In this document: one piece after another, positions 26,403 through 34,988 of the stretch | How positions within the stretch are numbered: the stretch's first letter is position 1 | Layout of the letters: every line of letters starts with the position of its first letter | Assembly: GCA_945874665.1 (NCBI GenBank) | Contig: CAMCHJ010000001.1 | Span: 62,001-126,000, forward strand | From: Chitinophaga pinensis | GTDB taxonomy: Bacteria; Bacteroidota; Bacteroidia; UBA7662 | DNA length: 64,000 nucleotides | Reading direction: 5' to 3' | The notes under the pieces: generated by a model | What the model saw: the letters and a program-made list of their open reading frames with translations, nothing else | Told to the model about the DNA's origin: nothing | Database searches by the model: none | Made by a program: the position numbers and the translations under genes

Positions 26403-26978
26403 TTACTGCTCCTCTGCATGCAGAAACTCCCAATTGCGAGCTTCAGCATTGTAAACGTTATGCAAATCTGGAAATTCGATGTATTCCTCCTCGCTGTTCA
26501 TAGGCAAATAAGCGTCTAAAGCTTTGCCTGCAATTAGCTCCTTGAATAAAAACATGGAACGCTCGGTTAAAACGGGCTCTTTAAGTTTAAAAGTCCAAAA
26601 TACCTCCTCATATTCCTCAATTTTATAAGTCTCTAAATCCACTTTCAGCTTTCCAGCTACAGCAATCCGCTTGGCATACAAACTTGGTGCAGGACGGTCC
26701 ATTAAGAAATAGAATGCACCATCGTTTGTAGGGCTTAATGCTCTAAACTTAAAATCTGGCAAGAGACCATCATAGTACTCTTGAAACTGTGGCTCAAACT
26801 TGGTTTCATGCGTGGCCTTTCTTGGTAGCTTGGCGAGATAAGGTAAAATACGCAGCATCACGCTGTCTTGTTGCTCTGCCGACCAGTGTTGCTCAGGACT
26901 TAAATCTACTTCCTTTTCTGAATTACAGGCCATTAGACCTGAAAAAAGCACTGATAAGAGTATAATGTATTTCTTCAT
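26403..26978 (-). CDS. Lipoprotein of unknown function
   Basis: A 191-residue protein with a clear lipoprotein signal (hydrophobic about 4-16, lipobox GLMAC with Cys18). The mature part is rich in Glu, Tyr and Phe (for example YKIEEYEEVFWTF) and has no motif I recognise. It is flanked on both sides by terminators, so it is a single-gene unit. It lies downstream of the beta-helix lipoprotein and TonB receptor and may belong to the same locus. The -7-like box TATTTTTA ends four bases before the ATG. Confidence 0.8.
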   Translation of the reverse strand: MKKYIILLSVLFSGLMACNSEKEVDLSPEQHWSAEQQDSVMLRILPYLAKLPRKATHETKFEPQFQEYYDGLLPDFKFRALSPTNDGAFYFLMDRPAPSLYAKRIAVAGKLKVDLETYKIEEYEEVFWTFKLKEPVLTERSMFLFKELIAGKALDAYLPMNSEEEYIEFPDLHNVYNAEARNWEFLHAEEQ

Positions 26979-26982
26979 GGGA

Positions 26983-27020
26983 TAAAAATAAGAAGACTTG
27001 CGACCATAGGCCGCAAGTCT
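26983..27020 (-). terminator. Terminator of the beta-helix lipoprotein gene overlapping the next promoter
   Basis: A 9-bp stem (AGACTTGCG 26994-27002 with CGCAAGTCT 27012-27020) is followed on the minus strand by TCTTATTTTTATC. The last part, TATTTTTA (26983-26990), is also a -7-like box ending four bases before the ATG at 26978. Confidence 0.7.
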
Positions 27021-27044
27021 CTATTATTTAACTCTAAAAATTAA

Positions 27045-28484
27045 TTAGTAAGTGTTTCCGTTCGGGAAAAATGAAGCCCATCCGTCGGTCCAATCTGTGC
27101 CACCGAAAGCGCCACGGAAAGATACCGTTTGGAAATAACCACCACCAAGCTTAGTGTCTGTGAAAGCTGCACCGCTTTGTGAGATACCAGTGAAGCTTGC
27201 GAAGTTAGGATTGTTTGGGTAATCCAAGTTGGTAAAACGGAAGCCCATGATCAAATCAGGATTAACACCTGCATCTTGGAAGGCCTTAGCATAAGTCTTG
27301 CCATCTACAGTGATTCCTGTACCTGAAGTGAAGGTGGTATTACCATTCGCTTCCCAATAAGTACGAACGCTTGCGATGTCGTTACCTGTTCCAGCAGCAA
27401 ATGGCGCAGCAGCACCACGAGCACCAATCGCTACCATGATGTTGTTAGCCACTTTACCTGTTCCGTTGGTGTACTGAGCTTCAGTTGAAGCACCATCCAA
27501 ACGGAAACCTGTAGGGAAACCAGTTGCAATTGAATTAAATACTGAGATAGCAGTTCTGCGACGCAGGTGGAATGCATGCTGATAATTCGCTGAATGCTGA
27601 CCAGAAGACTTCAAAGAGTCATGACGCGGACCTAATACTGTTACGTTAGAAAAGATACCAGATGTGTACGGCTGTACATCGTTACCAGCAGCTTCGTTGT
27701 CACACTCCCAACCGTTAGAACCAGATTGGTCAGCAGCATATGGATCACGGATAGCCAAACCAAATTGTACTTTACCAGACCAGCCAAAATCACAATCAAA
27801 ATCATCATCCCATGTTCCGTGTGAAATAAGGTATTTGCCATTAGCAGTACCACCGAACCACTCAAAGCCGTCGTCACCACCGAAAGAAACCTGGCAATAC
27901 TCCATTACAGTACCATTACCCAAGCCACCCATGGTGATAGAGTTGGTTTCGTTGTTAGGAGAAAGGGCAATGCCTGCATACTCAACACGCACATAACGCA
28001 AAGTGCCTGAGCTCTCTGTATCGAATGCAGTGCTCTGGAACGTACCAAAATTGGCTGCAGGTGTAATACCTTCGATAGCCGGATTGTTTTGGTTACAGTT
28101 AGCACGGCCTAAAATAACCAAACCACCCCAATCGCCTTTGTCGCGCTCACCTGGCTCTTGGGCCGAAGTCATTACGATAGGTGCATTAGCAGTACCATTG
28201 GCTTCAATTTTACCACCTTTCTTAATTACCAAAGTGCCTTTGCTGCGCTTTTCGCCGAGAATGATGGTTCCTGCTGGAATGGTCAACGTTTGACCACTAT
28301 CCACGAAAGTTGTACCGCGGATGAGATACTTTTTACTTGCATCAAGCGTGCGAGAAGTCAAGTTGCCTTGCAATACCTCTAAGGTATCTACTGGTGGCTC
28401 TGGCTCTATCGGCGTTTTTTCACAAGCTGACAATGCGATTACTGTCGCTGACAATAAAAAGGCATTTTTGAAGAGTTTGTTCAT
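27045..28484 (-). CDS. Beta-helix lipoprotein of a TonB-receptor-associated family
   Basis: A 479-residue lipoprotein (lipobox ALSAC, Cys21) followed by a Pro/Glu-rich linker. A right-handed parallel beta-helix-like body contains IPAGTIILGE, GTLVIKKGGKIEANGTANAPIV, DWGGLVILG and GDDGFEWFGG. An acidic Trp-rich stretch lies near 225-245 (WDDDFDCDFGW). It is probably exposed at the outer membrane and could bind a polymer or metal, but the ligand is unknown. The TonB receptor gene lies upstream on the same strand, separated by a terminator and a separate -7 box. Base composition and motifs are typical of Bacteroidota surface lipoproteins. Confidence 0.82.
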   Translation of the reverse strand: MNKLFKNAFLLSATVIALSACEKTPIEPEPPVDTLEVLQGNLTSRTLDASKKYLIRGTTFVDSGQTLTIPAGTIILGEKRSKGTLVIKKGGKIEANGTANAPIVMTSAQEPGERDKGDWGGLVILGRANCNQNNPAIEGITPAANFGTFQSTAFDTESSGTLRYVRVEYAGIALSPNNETNSITMGGLGNGTVMEYCQVSFGGDDGFEWFGGTANGKYLISHGTWDDDFDCDFGWSGKVQFGLAIRDPYAADQSGSNGWECDNEAAGNDVQPYTSGIFSNVTVLGPRHDSLKSSGQHSANYQHAFHLRRRTAISVFNSIATGFPTGFRLDGASTEAQYTNGTGKVANNIMVAIGARGAAAPFAAGTGNDIASVRTYWEANGNTTFTSGTGITVDGKTYAKAFQDAGVNPDLIMGFRFTNLDYPNNPNFASFTGISQSGAAFTDTKLGGGYFQTVSFRGAFGGTDWTDGWASFFPNGNTY

Positions 28485-28506
28485 TTTGTTTTGTTTGAAT
28501 TTTCAT

Positions 28507-28514
28507 CAAAAATA
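28507..28514 (-). promoter_or_regulatory. Bacteroidota-type -7 box (TATTTTTG) for the beta-helix lipoprotein
   Basis: Exact TAnnTTTG match on the minus strand, 22 bases before the ATG. A TTTG lies 16 bp upstream of it. Confidence 0.55.
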
Positions 28515-28603
28515 GAGGGCCAATATGATGCAAATGTTAAAATGCTATGAAGAGTTGGTAAAGAAATGTACCCTCCTATGCTGCTATAAGCAATTGATAA
28601 TCA

Positions 28604-28629
28604 ACAAAAAAGCCCGAATCAACGGGCTT
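28604..28629 (-). terminator. Rho-independent terminator of the TonB receptor gene
   Basis: The 7-bp stem AAGCCCG/CGGGCTT has a six-base loop and is followed on the minus strand by TTTTTTG. Confidence 0.82.
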
Positions 28630-28656
28630 AAATGATTTCGACGGCAGCTGAGGCTA

Positions 28657-31455
28657 TCAAAGACGGAAGACAAAGGACCCACTCCACATTACGCCACGGC
28701 GAAAATGCATGATGAGGTCGTCGGGACTATCTGAATTGTAGTCGTATTCGATTTTGTCATTCCGATCAGTGTCCTGTACTAAAAGTGTTCGGGCATTAAA
28801 AATGTTGCTAATGCCAAACTTAATATCCACCCTTGCATTCATCTTTTTAGTCATTACCAAATCTAACATGTGCCGTGGCAATTCGTAAACCGTTGGGAAG
28901 TTGTCGTTGCCTACAAAGAAAATACGCGGACCAGCCACATTGTACAATAAACTCATGCTATTGCCACGCTCATCATCTCGATAATGCAGGCCCGCATTTA
29001 CTACATAAGGCGATTGCCCTTGCAACGGCCGAATTTGGTCTTGTGCTAATTCTCCCTCACCACCTAAATCAACTTCTGTATAAATGTAGGAGGCGTTGGC
29101 TACAAGGAAAAAGCGACTGATGAAAGACTTCGAGGTTACGTCTCCAAGCGATTTACGCACTTCAACCTCAGCACCAAAATTTTCAGCAGAAACCGCATTG
29201 TCGAGTTTGAACTGCTGACTTAGGCCAACTGACTGTACGTATGTTTCGATAGGATTTTGAAAGCGCTTGTAAAACACCCCAACGCTAAAGGTTTCGTTAT
29301 TCTGCGGGTACATTTCCCAACGCAGATCGATGTTTTGAATATCCGATTGAATCAAATTAGGTTCACCCACAAAGTTTACGTCGTACTTAAAGTTGTAGTA
29401 CAAAAAGGGCGCAAGTTCACGTAACTCAGGACGATTTACCGTGCGGCTATAGGCCAATCGCACTAACCCTTTGTCATTGATGGTGTACGACAAATTAGCG
29501 AACGGCATGGGCGTTGGGTAGTTGTTGTTGATGTTTAGTGCTTCGGTTTGGGTAGCGCTGTTGAGCTGCTGATTGAAATACTCAAAGCGGAAACCTGTTG
29601 ATAAGTTGAATCTTCCCATTGGGATATCAGCTGCGGCATAGGCTGCGGCCAAAGTAGTATTGGCATCGTACCTGTCAGAAGGATTGGTGCCTTCTATCAA
29701 ACGCCAGCCATCTACTCTGCTGATGTTGGCCGGGTCAAATACCTCGCCTATTGGTAAGCGCACCAAACGCGTTTTAGTAGTCGGGTCACCAAAACCAGGA
29801 TAAGCATACGACATCCAGCGTGCTTCAAATGTTCTGTACTTATAATCGAAATAAGTACCGGCTTTGAGGGTAATGGTTTCCTTTTTTTCGGGATCGCCGA
29901 GCTTGCGCTCAAAAGCTAGGCTGTTACTGCCGCCGAACTCATTTAAACGAGAGAAAAAGCGGGCGTTGTCAAATAAAGCAGCACCGGGAGGGTCGATAAT
30001 GGTGTAAGGCGCATCTGGGTTGTCGATAGGGCGTGTGCTGCGCACCCGGCGAAAATCGGGTTCATTACGTGTTACGAATGAACCGCCTGCAATCCAAGTA
30101 AACTTACTGCGCTTATCTGCTGAGGTGTATTCGCCTTCTAATTGCGTGGTGGCGATGGTACGACTGAGGTACTGAAAGCTGTAGTTCAGGTATTCGTCGC
30201 CCAAGCGCTGTTGCGGCTCCACGCCACGGCGGATGATGGTACTGCGTTCACCGATTTGGTTAAACGTATTTCTCCAAGTGTAGCGCGCACGCTTGCTGGC
30301 GATTAAGTGAAAGTTACTGATGATGCCCACGCGAACTTCCGTTTCCATTTGTTGGTCTTCATAATCGAACATCACCGCACGCGAGGCATCAAATCGATTG
30401 CGCTCTACTTCGAGATGCTGCTGGCCCTGACCATAATTTACCGATGTCAAATTAGAGGCGTTTTTACCAAACATTTGAAAATTACGCCCAATAGTGAACC
30501 CAAGTTTGAAGTCAGGAAGCGTAAACTCGTTATTCACTTGAAAATTGTTCGATAGTGTTTTGCCGGCAGCCTCTACTTGATCTGCTGACAGGTTATTGAG
30601 ATTCTCTGTAAAGTCTTTCGGAAGCGCCCTTCCTCTATCAAAACCGAGAAAATCAGTTTTACCAGCACGATTTACTTGGTAAGTATTAAACGTAGTACCC
30701 TGGCGATAACCCAAGCCAAAATTCACTTCTGTGATGTCGTACTCAGGTGCAATTTTTGTGTACAATTTGATAACGCCGCCAGCGAAATCACCAGGCAAAT
30801 CGGCAGAACCCGATTTATAAATTAGCATGCGGTCCATAACCGAGCTCGGCAACAAGTCAAAAGAGAAGGCACGTGAATCAGGCTCGGTGCTCGGCGTAGA
30901 AATGCCATTGAGCATAACGTTGTTGTAACGCTGACCTAAACCACGGATCATTACAAAGCTATTATCAACAATGGTAACACCCGGAACGCGTGAGGCCACC
31001 TGCGCGGCATCCTTATCAGGCGAACGTGAAATCTCTTGACTCGACACGCCCGATACCACTTGCGTTGCCTGCTTTACTTCCATCAAAACAGCTGCTTCGG
31101 TATAGGTAATGCGATCAGCAACAATTTCAACAGCCGATAATTCGGCTATGTCTTCTTGCAAAACAATGTTTAAATTGGCTATTTGTCCTGCCACCACCTG
31201 CACCTGCATCTCCTTTGGTTTAAAGGATATGTAAGAAACGAATAGGGTATAAGTGCCTGGTTTTACATTTCCAATGTTGTATTTACCATCAAAATCGGTT
31301 GAGGAACCGATGTTTGTGCCTTTAATGATTACGTTAACGCCAATCAATGGCATTTTTGATTCATCTGTAACGATGCCTTTTATGCCCCCATTTTGAGCAA
31401 AGGCGGATGAAATCGTTAAGAAAAAAAGAAGCAGTGAGCGTAAAATTGGTCGCAT
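28657..31455 (-). CDS. TonB-dependent outer-membrane receptor with carboxypeptidase-regulatory-like domain
   Basis: A 932-residue outer-membrane transporter. A signal peptide (about 1-20, ending AFAQ) precedes a CarboxypepD_reg-like domain (about 22-105, GGIKGIVTDESKMPLIGVNV). The plug follows (about 130-235, with RVPGVTIVDNSFVMIRGLGQRYNNVMLNG), then a long beta-barrel ending in SGSFVFRL with the terminal aromatic-x-Leu pattern. Substrate is unknown; it lacks the SusC signature and no SusD gene is adjacent. The ATG at 31455 directly precedes the signal peptide, and the longer in-frame start lacks support. The neighbouring beta-helix lipoprotein may be its surface partner. Confidence 0.92.
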   Translation of the reverse strand: MRPILRSLLLFFLTISSAFAQNGGIKGIVTDESKMPLIGVNVIIKGTNIGSSTDFDGKYNIGNVKPGTYTLFVSYISFKPKEMQVQVVAGQIANLNIVLQEDIAELSAVEIVADRITYTEAAVLMEVKQATQVVSGVSSQEISRSPDKDAAQVASRVPGVTIVDNSFVMIRGLGQRYNNVMLNGISTPSTEPDSRAFSFDLLPSSVMDRMLIYKSGSADLPGDFAGGVIKLYTKIAPEYDITEVNFGLGYRQGTTFNTYQVNRAGKTDFLGFDRGRALPKDFTENLNNLSADQVEAAGKTLSNNFQVNNEFTLPDFKLGFTIGRNFQMFGKNASNLTSVNYGQGQQHLEVERNRFDASRAVMFDYEDQQMETEVRVGIISNFHLIASKRARYTWRNTFNQIGERSTIIRRGVEPQQRLGDEYLNYSFQYLSRTIATTQLEGEYTSADKRSKFTWIAGGSFVTRNEPDFRRVRSTRPIDNPDAPYTIIDPPGAALFDNARFFSRLNEFGGSNSLAFERKLGDPEKKETITLKAGTYFDYKYRTFEARWMSYAYPGFGDPTTKTRLVRLPIGEVFDPANISRVDGWRLIEGTNPSDRYDANTTLAAAYAAADIPMGRFNLSTGFRFEYFNQQLNSATQTEALNINNNYPTPMPFANLSYTINDKGLVRLAYSRTVNRPELRELAPFLYYNFKYDVNFVGEPNLIQSDIQNIDLRWEMYPQNNETFSVGVFYKRFQNPIETYVQSVGLSQQFKLDNAVSAENFGAEVEVRKSLGDVTSKSFISRFFLVANASYIYTEVDLGGEGELAQDQIRPLQGQSPYVVNAGLHYRDDERGNSMSLLYNVAGPRIFFVGNDNFPTVYELPRHMLDLVMTKKMNARVDIKFGISNIFNARTLLVQDTDRNDKIEYDYNSDSPDDLIMHFRRGVMWSGSFVFRL

Positions 31456-31636
31456 TTGGCCTAAAAACTTTGTGCAAAGGACAACTTCGTATGTTATGTA
31501 AATGTTAAGTAGCTGTAAACAAATAATCAACTGCCTCTTGTAACGCTGAACACTAAACATCTCACTGCAAATACGTTGAAGTTTCTTATGCTAGTGCTAA
31601 AATACGCGCAGGAGGTGCAACCATATAGAAATTCAA

Positions 31637-31644
31637 TATCTTCG
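31637..31644 (+). promoter_or_regulatory. -7-like box (TATCTTCG) for the lipoprotein at 31667
   Basis: One mismatch to TAnnTTTG, 22 bases before the ATG. Confidence 0.35.
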
Positions 31645-31666
31645 TTTATTCAATCCTTATTTAAAG

Positions 31667-32155
31667 ATGAAAAAGCTACTTTTTTTAAGCCTTTTGACAG
31701 GCTTTTTGTTTGTGGGTTGCAAAAAAGAAGACCCTAAAACTCCTGAAGAAATTTATTCAGAGCGCTTGGATGGTCGCTGGAACGTGGTATCACTAAACTA
31801 TACGGCTTCCATAGCTTTTCCACCGCTGCCTGCTATTCCTATTGTAGGCACCAGCGCCAATGCAGGCAGCATTACCTTCAATCATGCTGCGAAGACTGCT
31901 AGCTATGACATTAAGTTTTTACCCAACATTCCGGCTATACCTGGTATCAATATAGATACTGTTCGTTTGAATGGCAGCGGCACGTATTCGAACACCCTCA
32001 CCAACATCACGCTCACCGAAACCAATGGTCAGCTTTTGGTATTTAATGTGGTTGCCAATGAAGCCAATTTGCAACTGCTCAATACACAACTCAATTATCA
32101 ACTCGACAGCACGACTACGGTTCCGGTAACCCTAGAAATGCGGTTAGGTAAATAA
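31667..32155 (+). CDS. Small lipocalin-like lipoprotein
   Basis: A 162-residue lipoprotein (hydrophobic about 4-16, lipobox FVGC with Cys18). The mature domain begins LDGRWNVVSLNYT, the typical opening of lipocalin-like DUF domains in Bacteroidota. It contains two Pro-Ile repeats (PPLPAIPIVG and NIPAIPGI), and the rest alternates Thr/Asn-rich strands. It is divergent from the TonB receptor, so the two share an upstream region. The ligand is unknown. A terminator follows. Confidence 0.8.
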   Translation: MKKLLFLSLLTGFLFVGCKKEDPKTPEEIYSERLDGRWNVVSLNYTASIAFPPLPAIPIVGTSANAGSITFNHAAKTASYDIKFLPNIPAIPGINIDTVRLNGSGTYSNTLTNITLTETNGQLLVFNVVANEANLQLLNTQLNYQLDSTTTVPVTLEMRLGK

Positions 32156-32175
32156 TTTCTTAGAAAAAACACCTC

Positions 32176-32205
32176 AAGGCCTGTGTAACCCCACAGGCCT
32201 TTTTT
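32176..32205 (+). terminator. Rho-independent terminator of the lipocalin-like gene
   Basis: A 10-bp perfect stem (AAGGCCTGTG 32176-32185 with CACAGGCCTT 32192-32201) with a T-run that passes into the next -7 box. Confidence 0.9.
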
Positions 32206-32212
32206 ATTTTTG
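32205..32212 (+). promoter_or_regulatory. Bacteroidota-type -7 box (TATTTTTG) for the arginase-like gene
   Basis: Exact TAnnTTTG match, 14 bases before the ATG at 32227. Its first T is the last T of the terminator run. Confidence 0.5.
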
Positions 32213-32226
32213 ACCAAAATACGCTC

Positions 32227-33402
32227 ATGCTCGACACCCTGCTTGCCCCCCTCGACCACAGTCAGTTTTTTGAACAAGACGCCTATCTTGCCAATACCTT
32301 CGGCGCGAAGGTTCAAAAGCATCTGACTACTTTCCCTTCGCTCGAAGGCGTGAAGCTTGCCATCATTGGCGTACAAGAAGCGCGGCAACAACCCGATAAC
32401 CCTGGTGCAGCGCATGGTGCCGACTTCATCCGCCAGGAGTTTTACCGGCTGTTTTGCATGGATACCGATTGCGAAATCGTTGATTTAGGCAATATTTTGC
32501 CTGGGCACAGCGTGCCAGATACCCATGTGGCCTTGCGAGAAGTATGTTGGAGCTTGATCAAACAGCAAATCATCCCCATCGTTTTAGGAGGCAGTTCTGA
32601 TATGGCTTACGGCCAATACCTTGCCTACGCACAATATGACAGCACCATTGACCTGGCTGCCATCGACGCACGCTTTCATTTGAAAGATGATGGCGCAGAA
32701 ACGATGACCAATGCCCAGAATTTTTTATTTAAAATCATTGCCCACCAGCCCAGTCACCTGTTCAACTACGTGAATTTGGGTTATCAGTCTTACCTCGTTG
32801 ACCGCGAAGAAGTGCGCCTGCTTGAGAAACTCTTCTTCGATGCTGTGCGCCTTGGTGAAGTGCGCGCCAATATGGAGGAAGCTGAACCTTACTTACGTGC
32901 TGCCGACATGCTGTACATCGATGTTGCAGCCATTCGCAAAGCCGATGCGCCTGGTAACCCACTCGGCTCCCCCAACGGTCTGTTTGCGCATGAGCTTTGT
33001 CAACTCACCCGCTACGCCGGCTTAAGCGATAAACTCAGCTCTATCGGATTTTACGAATACGACCCGGGTAGCGATCGTCAATTGGTAACTGCAGCCACCC
33101 TGGCGCAAGCCATTTGGTACTTCATAGATGGTTATGTAAACCGCATGAACGACCAGCCCAAAGTAAAAACCCGCACTTTTATCAAATACACAACGACTTT
33201 AAAGGCCGGAAAGCACGACTTAGTGTTTTATAAAAGCAAAAAATCAGGGCGCTGGTGGATGGAAGTTACGCTGCCTCCCATCAAAGGAAGTAAAAAGGAG
33301 CGCACACATTTGGTGCCGTGCTCATACAACGACTATTTGATGGCTGGTAAAGACGAATTGCCCGACAAATGGTGGAAATTTCACCAGAAGTACATGGTTT
33401 AA
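32227..33402 (+). CDS. Arginase/formimidoylglutamase-fold protein with degraded metal site
   Basis: A 391-residue ureohydrolase-fold protein of a kind often labelled formimidoylglutamase in Bacteroidota. The metal-ligand motifs are altered. GGDHS is replaced by GGSSD (121-125). The DAHxD motif reads DARFH (147-151). SxDxDxxDP becomes IDVAAIRKADAP, keeping Asp232 and Asp240. Only about two of six Mn ligands remain, so normal arginase chemistry is doubtful. A Lys-rich C-terminal extension (about 300-391, with KSKKSGRWWMEV) is absent from classical arginases. The gene is convergent with murF. The fold call is good; the function is open. Confidence 0.8.
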   Translation: MLDTLLAPLDHSQFFEQDAYLANTFGAKVQKHLTTFPSLEGVKLAIIGVQEARQQPDNPGAAHGADFIRQEFYRLFCMDTDCEIVDLGNILPGHSVPDTHVALREVCWSLIKQQIIPIVLGGSSDMAYGQYLAYAQYDSTIDLAAIDARFHLKDDGAETMTNAQNFLFKIIAHQPSHLFNYVNLGYQSYLVDREEVRLLEKLFFDAVRLGEVRANMEEAEPYLRAADMLYIDVAAIRKADAPGNPLGSPNGLFAHELCQLTRYAGLSDKLSSIGFYEYDPGSDRQLVTAATLAQAIWYFIDGYVNRMNDQPKVKTRTFIKYTTTLKAGKHDLVFYKSKKSGRWWMEVTLPPIKGSKKERTHLVPCSYNDYLMAGKDELPDKWWKFHQKYMV

Positions 33403-33458
33403 GTCTATTCAAATTATCTCCCTGCAACAACATCCAGCAGCACAGCCGCAGGACTCGC

Positions 33459-34778
33459 CTAAGCTAAAGTCACGTAGTTTTCCATGGCCATACCCCGGGA
33501 GCCTTTCACCAACACCACGGCCTCTTGCCAGCGGTTAATGGGTTCAGCGGCTTGCAAACTGGCCAAATCTCCATAAAAACGAAAGGCAGGAAAGGCCGCA
33601 GCATGCGCACCAAATAGGGGGCCGCATAACAGTACCTCTTCAATGCCCTTTTCTTGCAACAGGCTGAGCAGGGCCAAATGTTCGGCTTCAGCGGCATCGC
33701 CCAACTCAAACATATCCCCAAAAATGGCCACCCGCTTGTTTGAACGAATGCCCGCCAAATTTTCAACGGCGGCTTGCATGCTGTGTGGATTGGCGTTGTA
33801 GGCATCGAGAATGATGCGATTGCCATGCAACTCGAGCAGCTGCGAACGATTGTTGGCCGGCTCGTAACTGGCCAAGGCCTCATTAATTTTATGGTAGGGC
33901 ACGCTCAAGTGACGAGCAATGCAAGCAGCCGCCAATAGATTCACAAAGTTGTACCGCCCATACAATCTGGTTTCAATTTGTGGAGCACGCAGCATCAAAC
34001 GGTAGCTGTTTTCCCACTGAAAGCGCAACTGCCAGTCAGAGTCGAGCAATCGCCCCACGCAATCCGCCTCCTTGTCTTCACCATAATAAATGGCCGAACG
34101 CAACTTGACAGTATAGGCCATCAAATCGGTGTTTTCGTAATGCACAAAGGCCTGTCCGCCGGTTTGCGCTAAATATTTGTACAATTCGCACTCGGTTTCG
34201 ATGATGGCCTCAAGACTGCCGAAGCCTTCTAAATGCTCTTTACCGACCGAGGTCACCACCCCAAAATCGGGTTGGGCTATTTCACACAACGGCATCACTT
34301 CGCCGGGGTGATTGGCGCCCATTTCGATCACCGCTACTTCAGTATCTAACGGCATGCGCAGCAGGGTAAGCGGCACGCCAATGTGGTTGTTGAGGTTGCC
34401 GGGGGTGGCCCAGCAGCGGTAATGACTGCCGATGGCGACTTTTAGCAGCTCCTTGGTAGTGGTTTTGCCATTTGAGCCTGTTACACCGATTACTTTAAGT
34501 CCGGGCAACTGCCTTCTATGATGTGCAGCAAGCTGTTGTAATGCTTCCAAAACATCATCAACCAATATAAAGCGGTCGGTTAACCCAACTTGAGGCTCAT
34601 CAATAACCACCCATGATGCGCCTTGCTCAAGCGCCCGTTCGGCAAATAAATTGCCGTTAAAACTGGGGCCTTTCAACGCAAAAAAGAGGTCTCCTGCCTT
34701 GATATTGCGGGTATCAGTGGTAAAAGCGCCGCTTTGGGCCTGGAAATGCTCGTATAAGGTAGAAATGGTGTCTTTCAT
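33459..34778 (-). CDS. murF: UDP-N-acetylmuramoyl-tripeptide--D-alanyl-D-alanine ligase
   Basis: A 439-residue Mur ligase that adds D-Ala-D-Ala to UDP-MurNAc-tripeptide, the last cytoplasmic step of peptidoglycan precursor synthesis. It opens with the N-terminal MurF domain (STDTRN-like FTTDTRNIKAGDLFFALKG), then the ATP loop GVTGSNGKTTTKE (near 98-110). The Mg/carbamate region includes EMGANHPGE, and the C-terminal domain has LDAYNANPHSM and FGDMFELG. All key blocks are present. No other mur gene is adjacent; murB is at 61 kb. Confidence 0.94.
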   Translation of the reverse strand: MKDTISTLYEHFQAQSGAFTTDTRNIKAGDLFFALKGPSFNGNLFAERALEQGASWVVIDEPQVGLTDRFILVDDVLEALQQLAAHHRRQLPGLKVIGVTGSNGKTTTKELLKVAIGSHYRCWATPGNLNNHIGVPLTLLRMPLDTEVAVIEMGANHPGEVMPLCEIAQPDFGVVTSVGKEHLEGFGSLEAIIETECELYKYLAQTGGQAFVHYENTDLMAYTVKLRSAIYYGEDKEADCVGRLLDSDWQLRFQWENSYRLMLRAPQIETRLYGRYNFVNLLAAACIARHLSVPYHKINEALASYEPANNRSQLLELHGNRIILDAYNANPHSMQAAVENLAGIRSNKRVAIFGDMFELGDAAEAEHLALLSLLQEKGIEEVLLCGPLFGAHAAAFPAFRFYGDLASLQAAEPINRWQEAVVLVKGSRGMAMENYVTLA

Positions 34779-34967
34779 AAAGGATGCCGCTGAAATAGGA
34801 TGGCTAAATTCGTAAAAAACGAGTTTATAACCGCTGAATAGTCATTAAATATCCTGCTTTTTGCGTTTTAACATTTTTTCCTGCCCTCATCAATCCTAAA
34901 AAGCAAATAGCCCAACCCCAAATCGATTAAATTACGATTAAAAGGCAGTTCACATCTTACCAATAGT

Positions 34968-34975
34968 TACCTTAG
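34968..34975 (+). promoter_or_regulatory. -7-like box (TACCTTAG) for the FG-GAP protein
   Basis: One mismatch to TAnnTTTG, 13 bases before the ATG. Confidence 0.3.
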
Positions 34976-34988
34976 AGAAAATTGTTTT

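Noticed and set aside
27641-28382. Several antisense and shifted frames inside the beta-helix lipoprotein gene
   Set aside because: They are shadows of a low-complexity gene, with no start signals or homology-like motifs.
28657-31455. SusC-type receptor in a polysaccharide-utilisation locus
   Set aside because: No SusD gene or glycoside hydrolase is adjacent, and the plug lacks the SusC pattern; the adjacent lipoprotein is a beta-helix.
27045-31455. TonB receptor and beta-helix lipoprotein as one operon
   Set aside because: A strong terminator (28604-28629) and a separate -7 box (28507-28514) lie between them.
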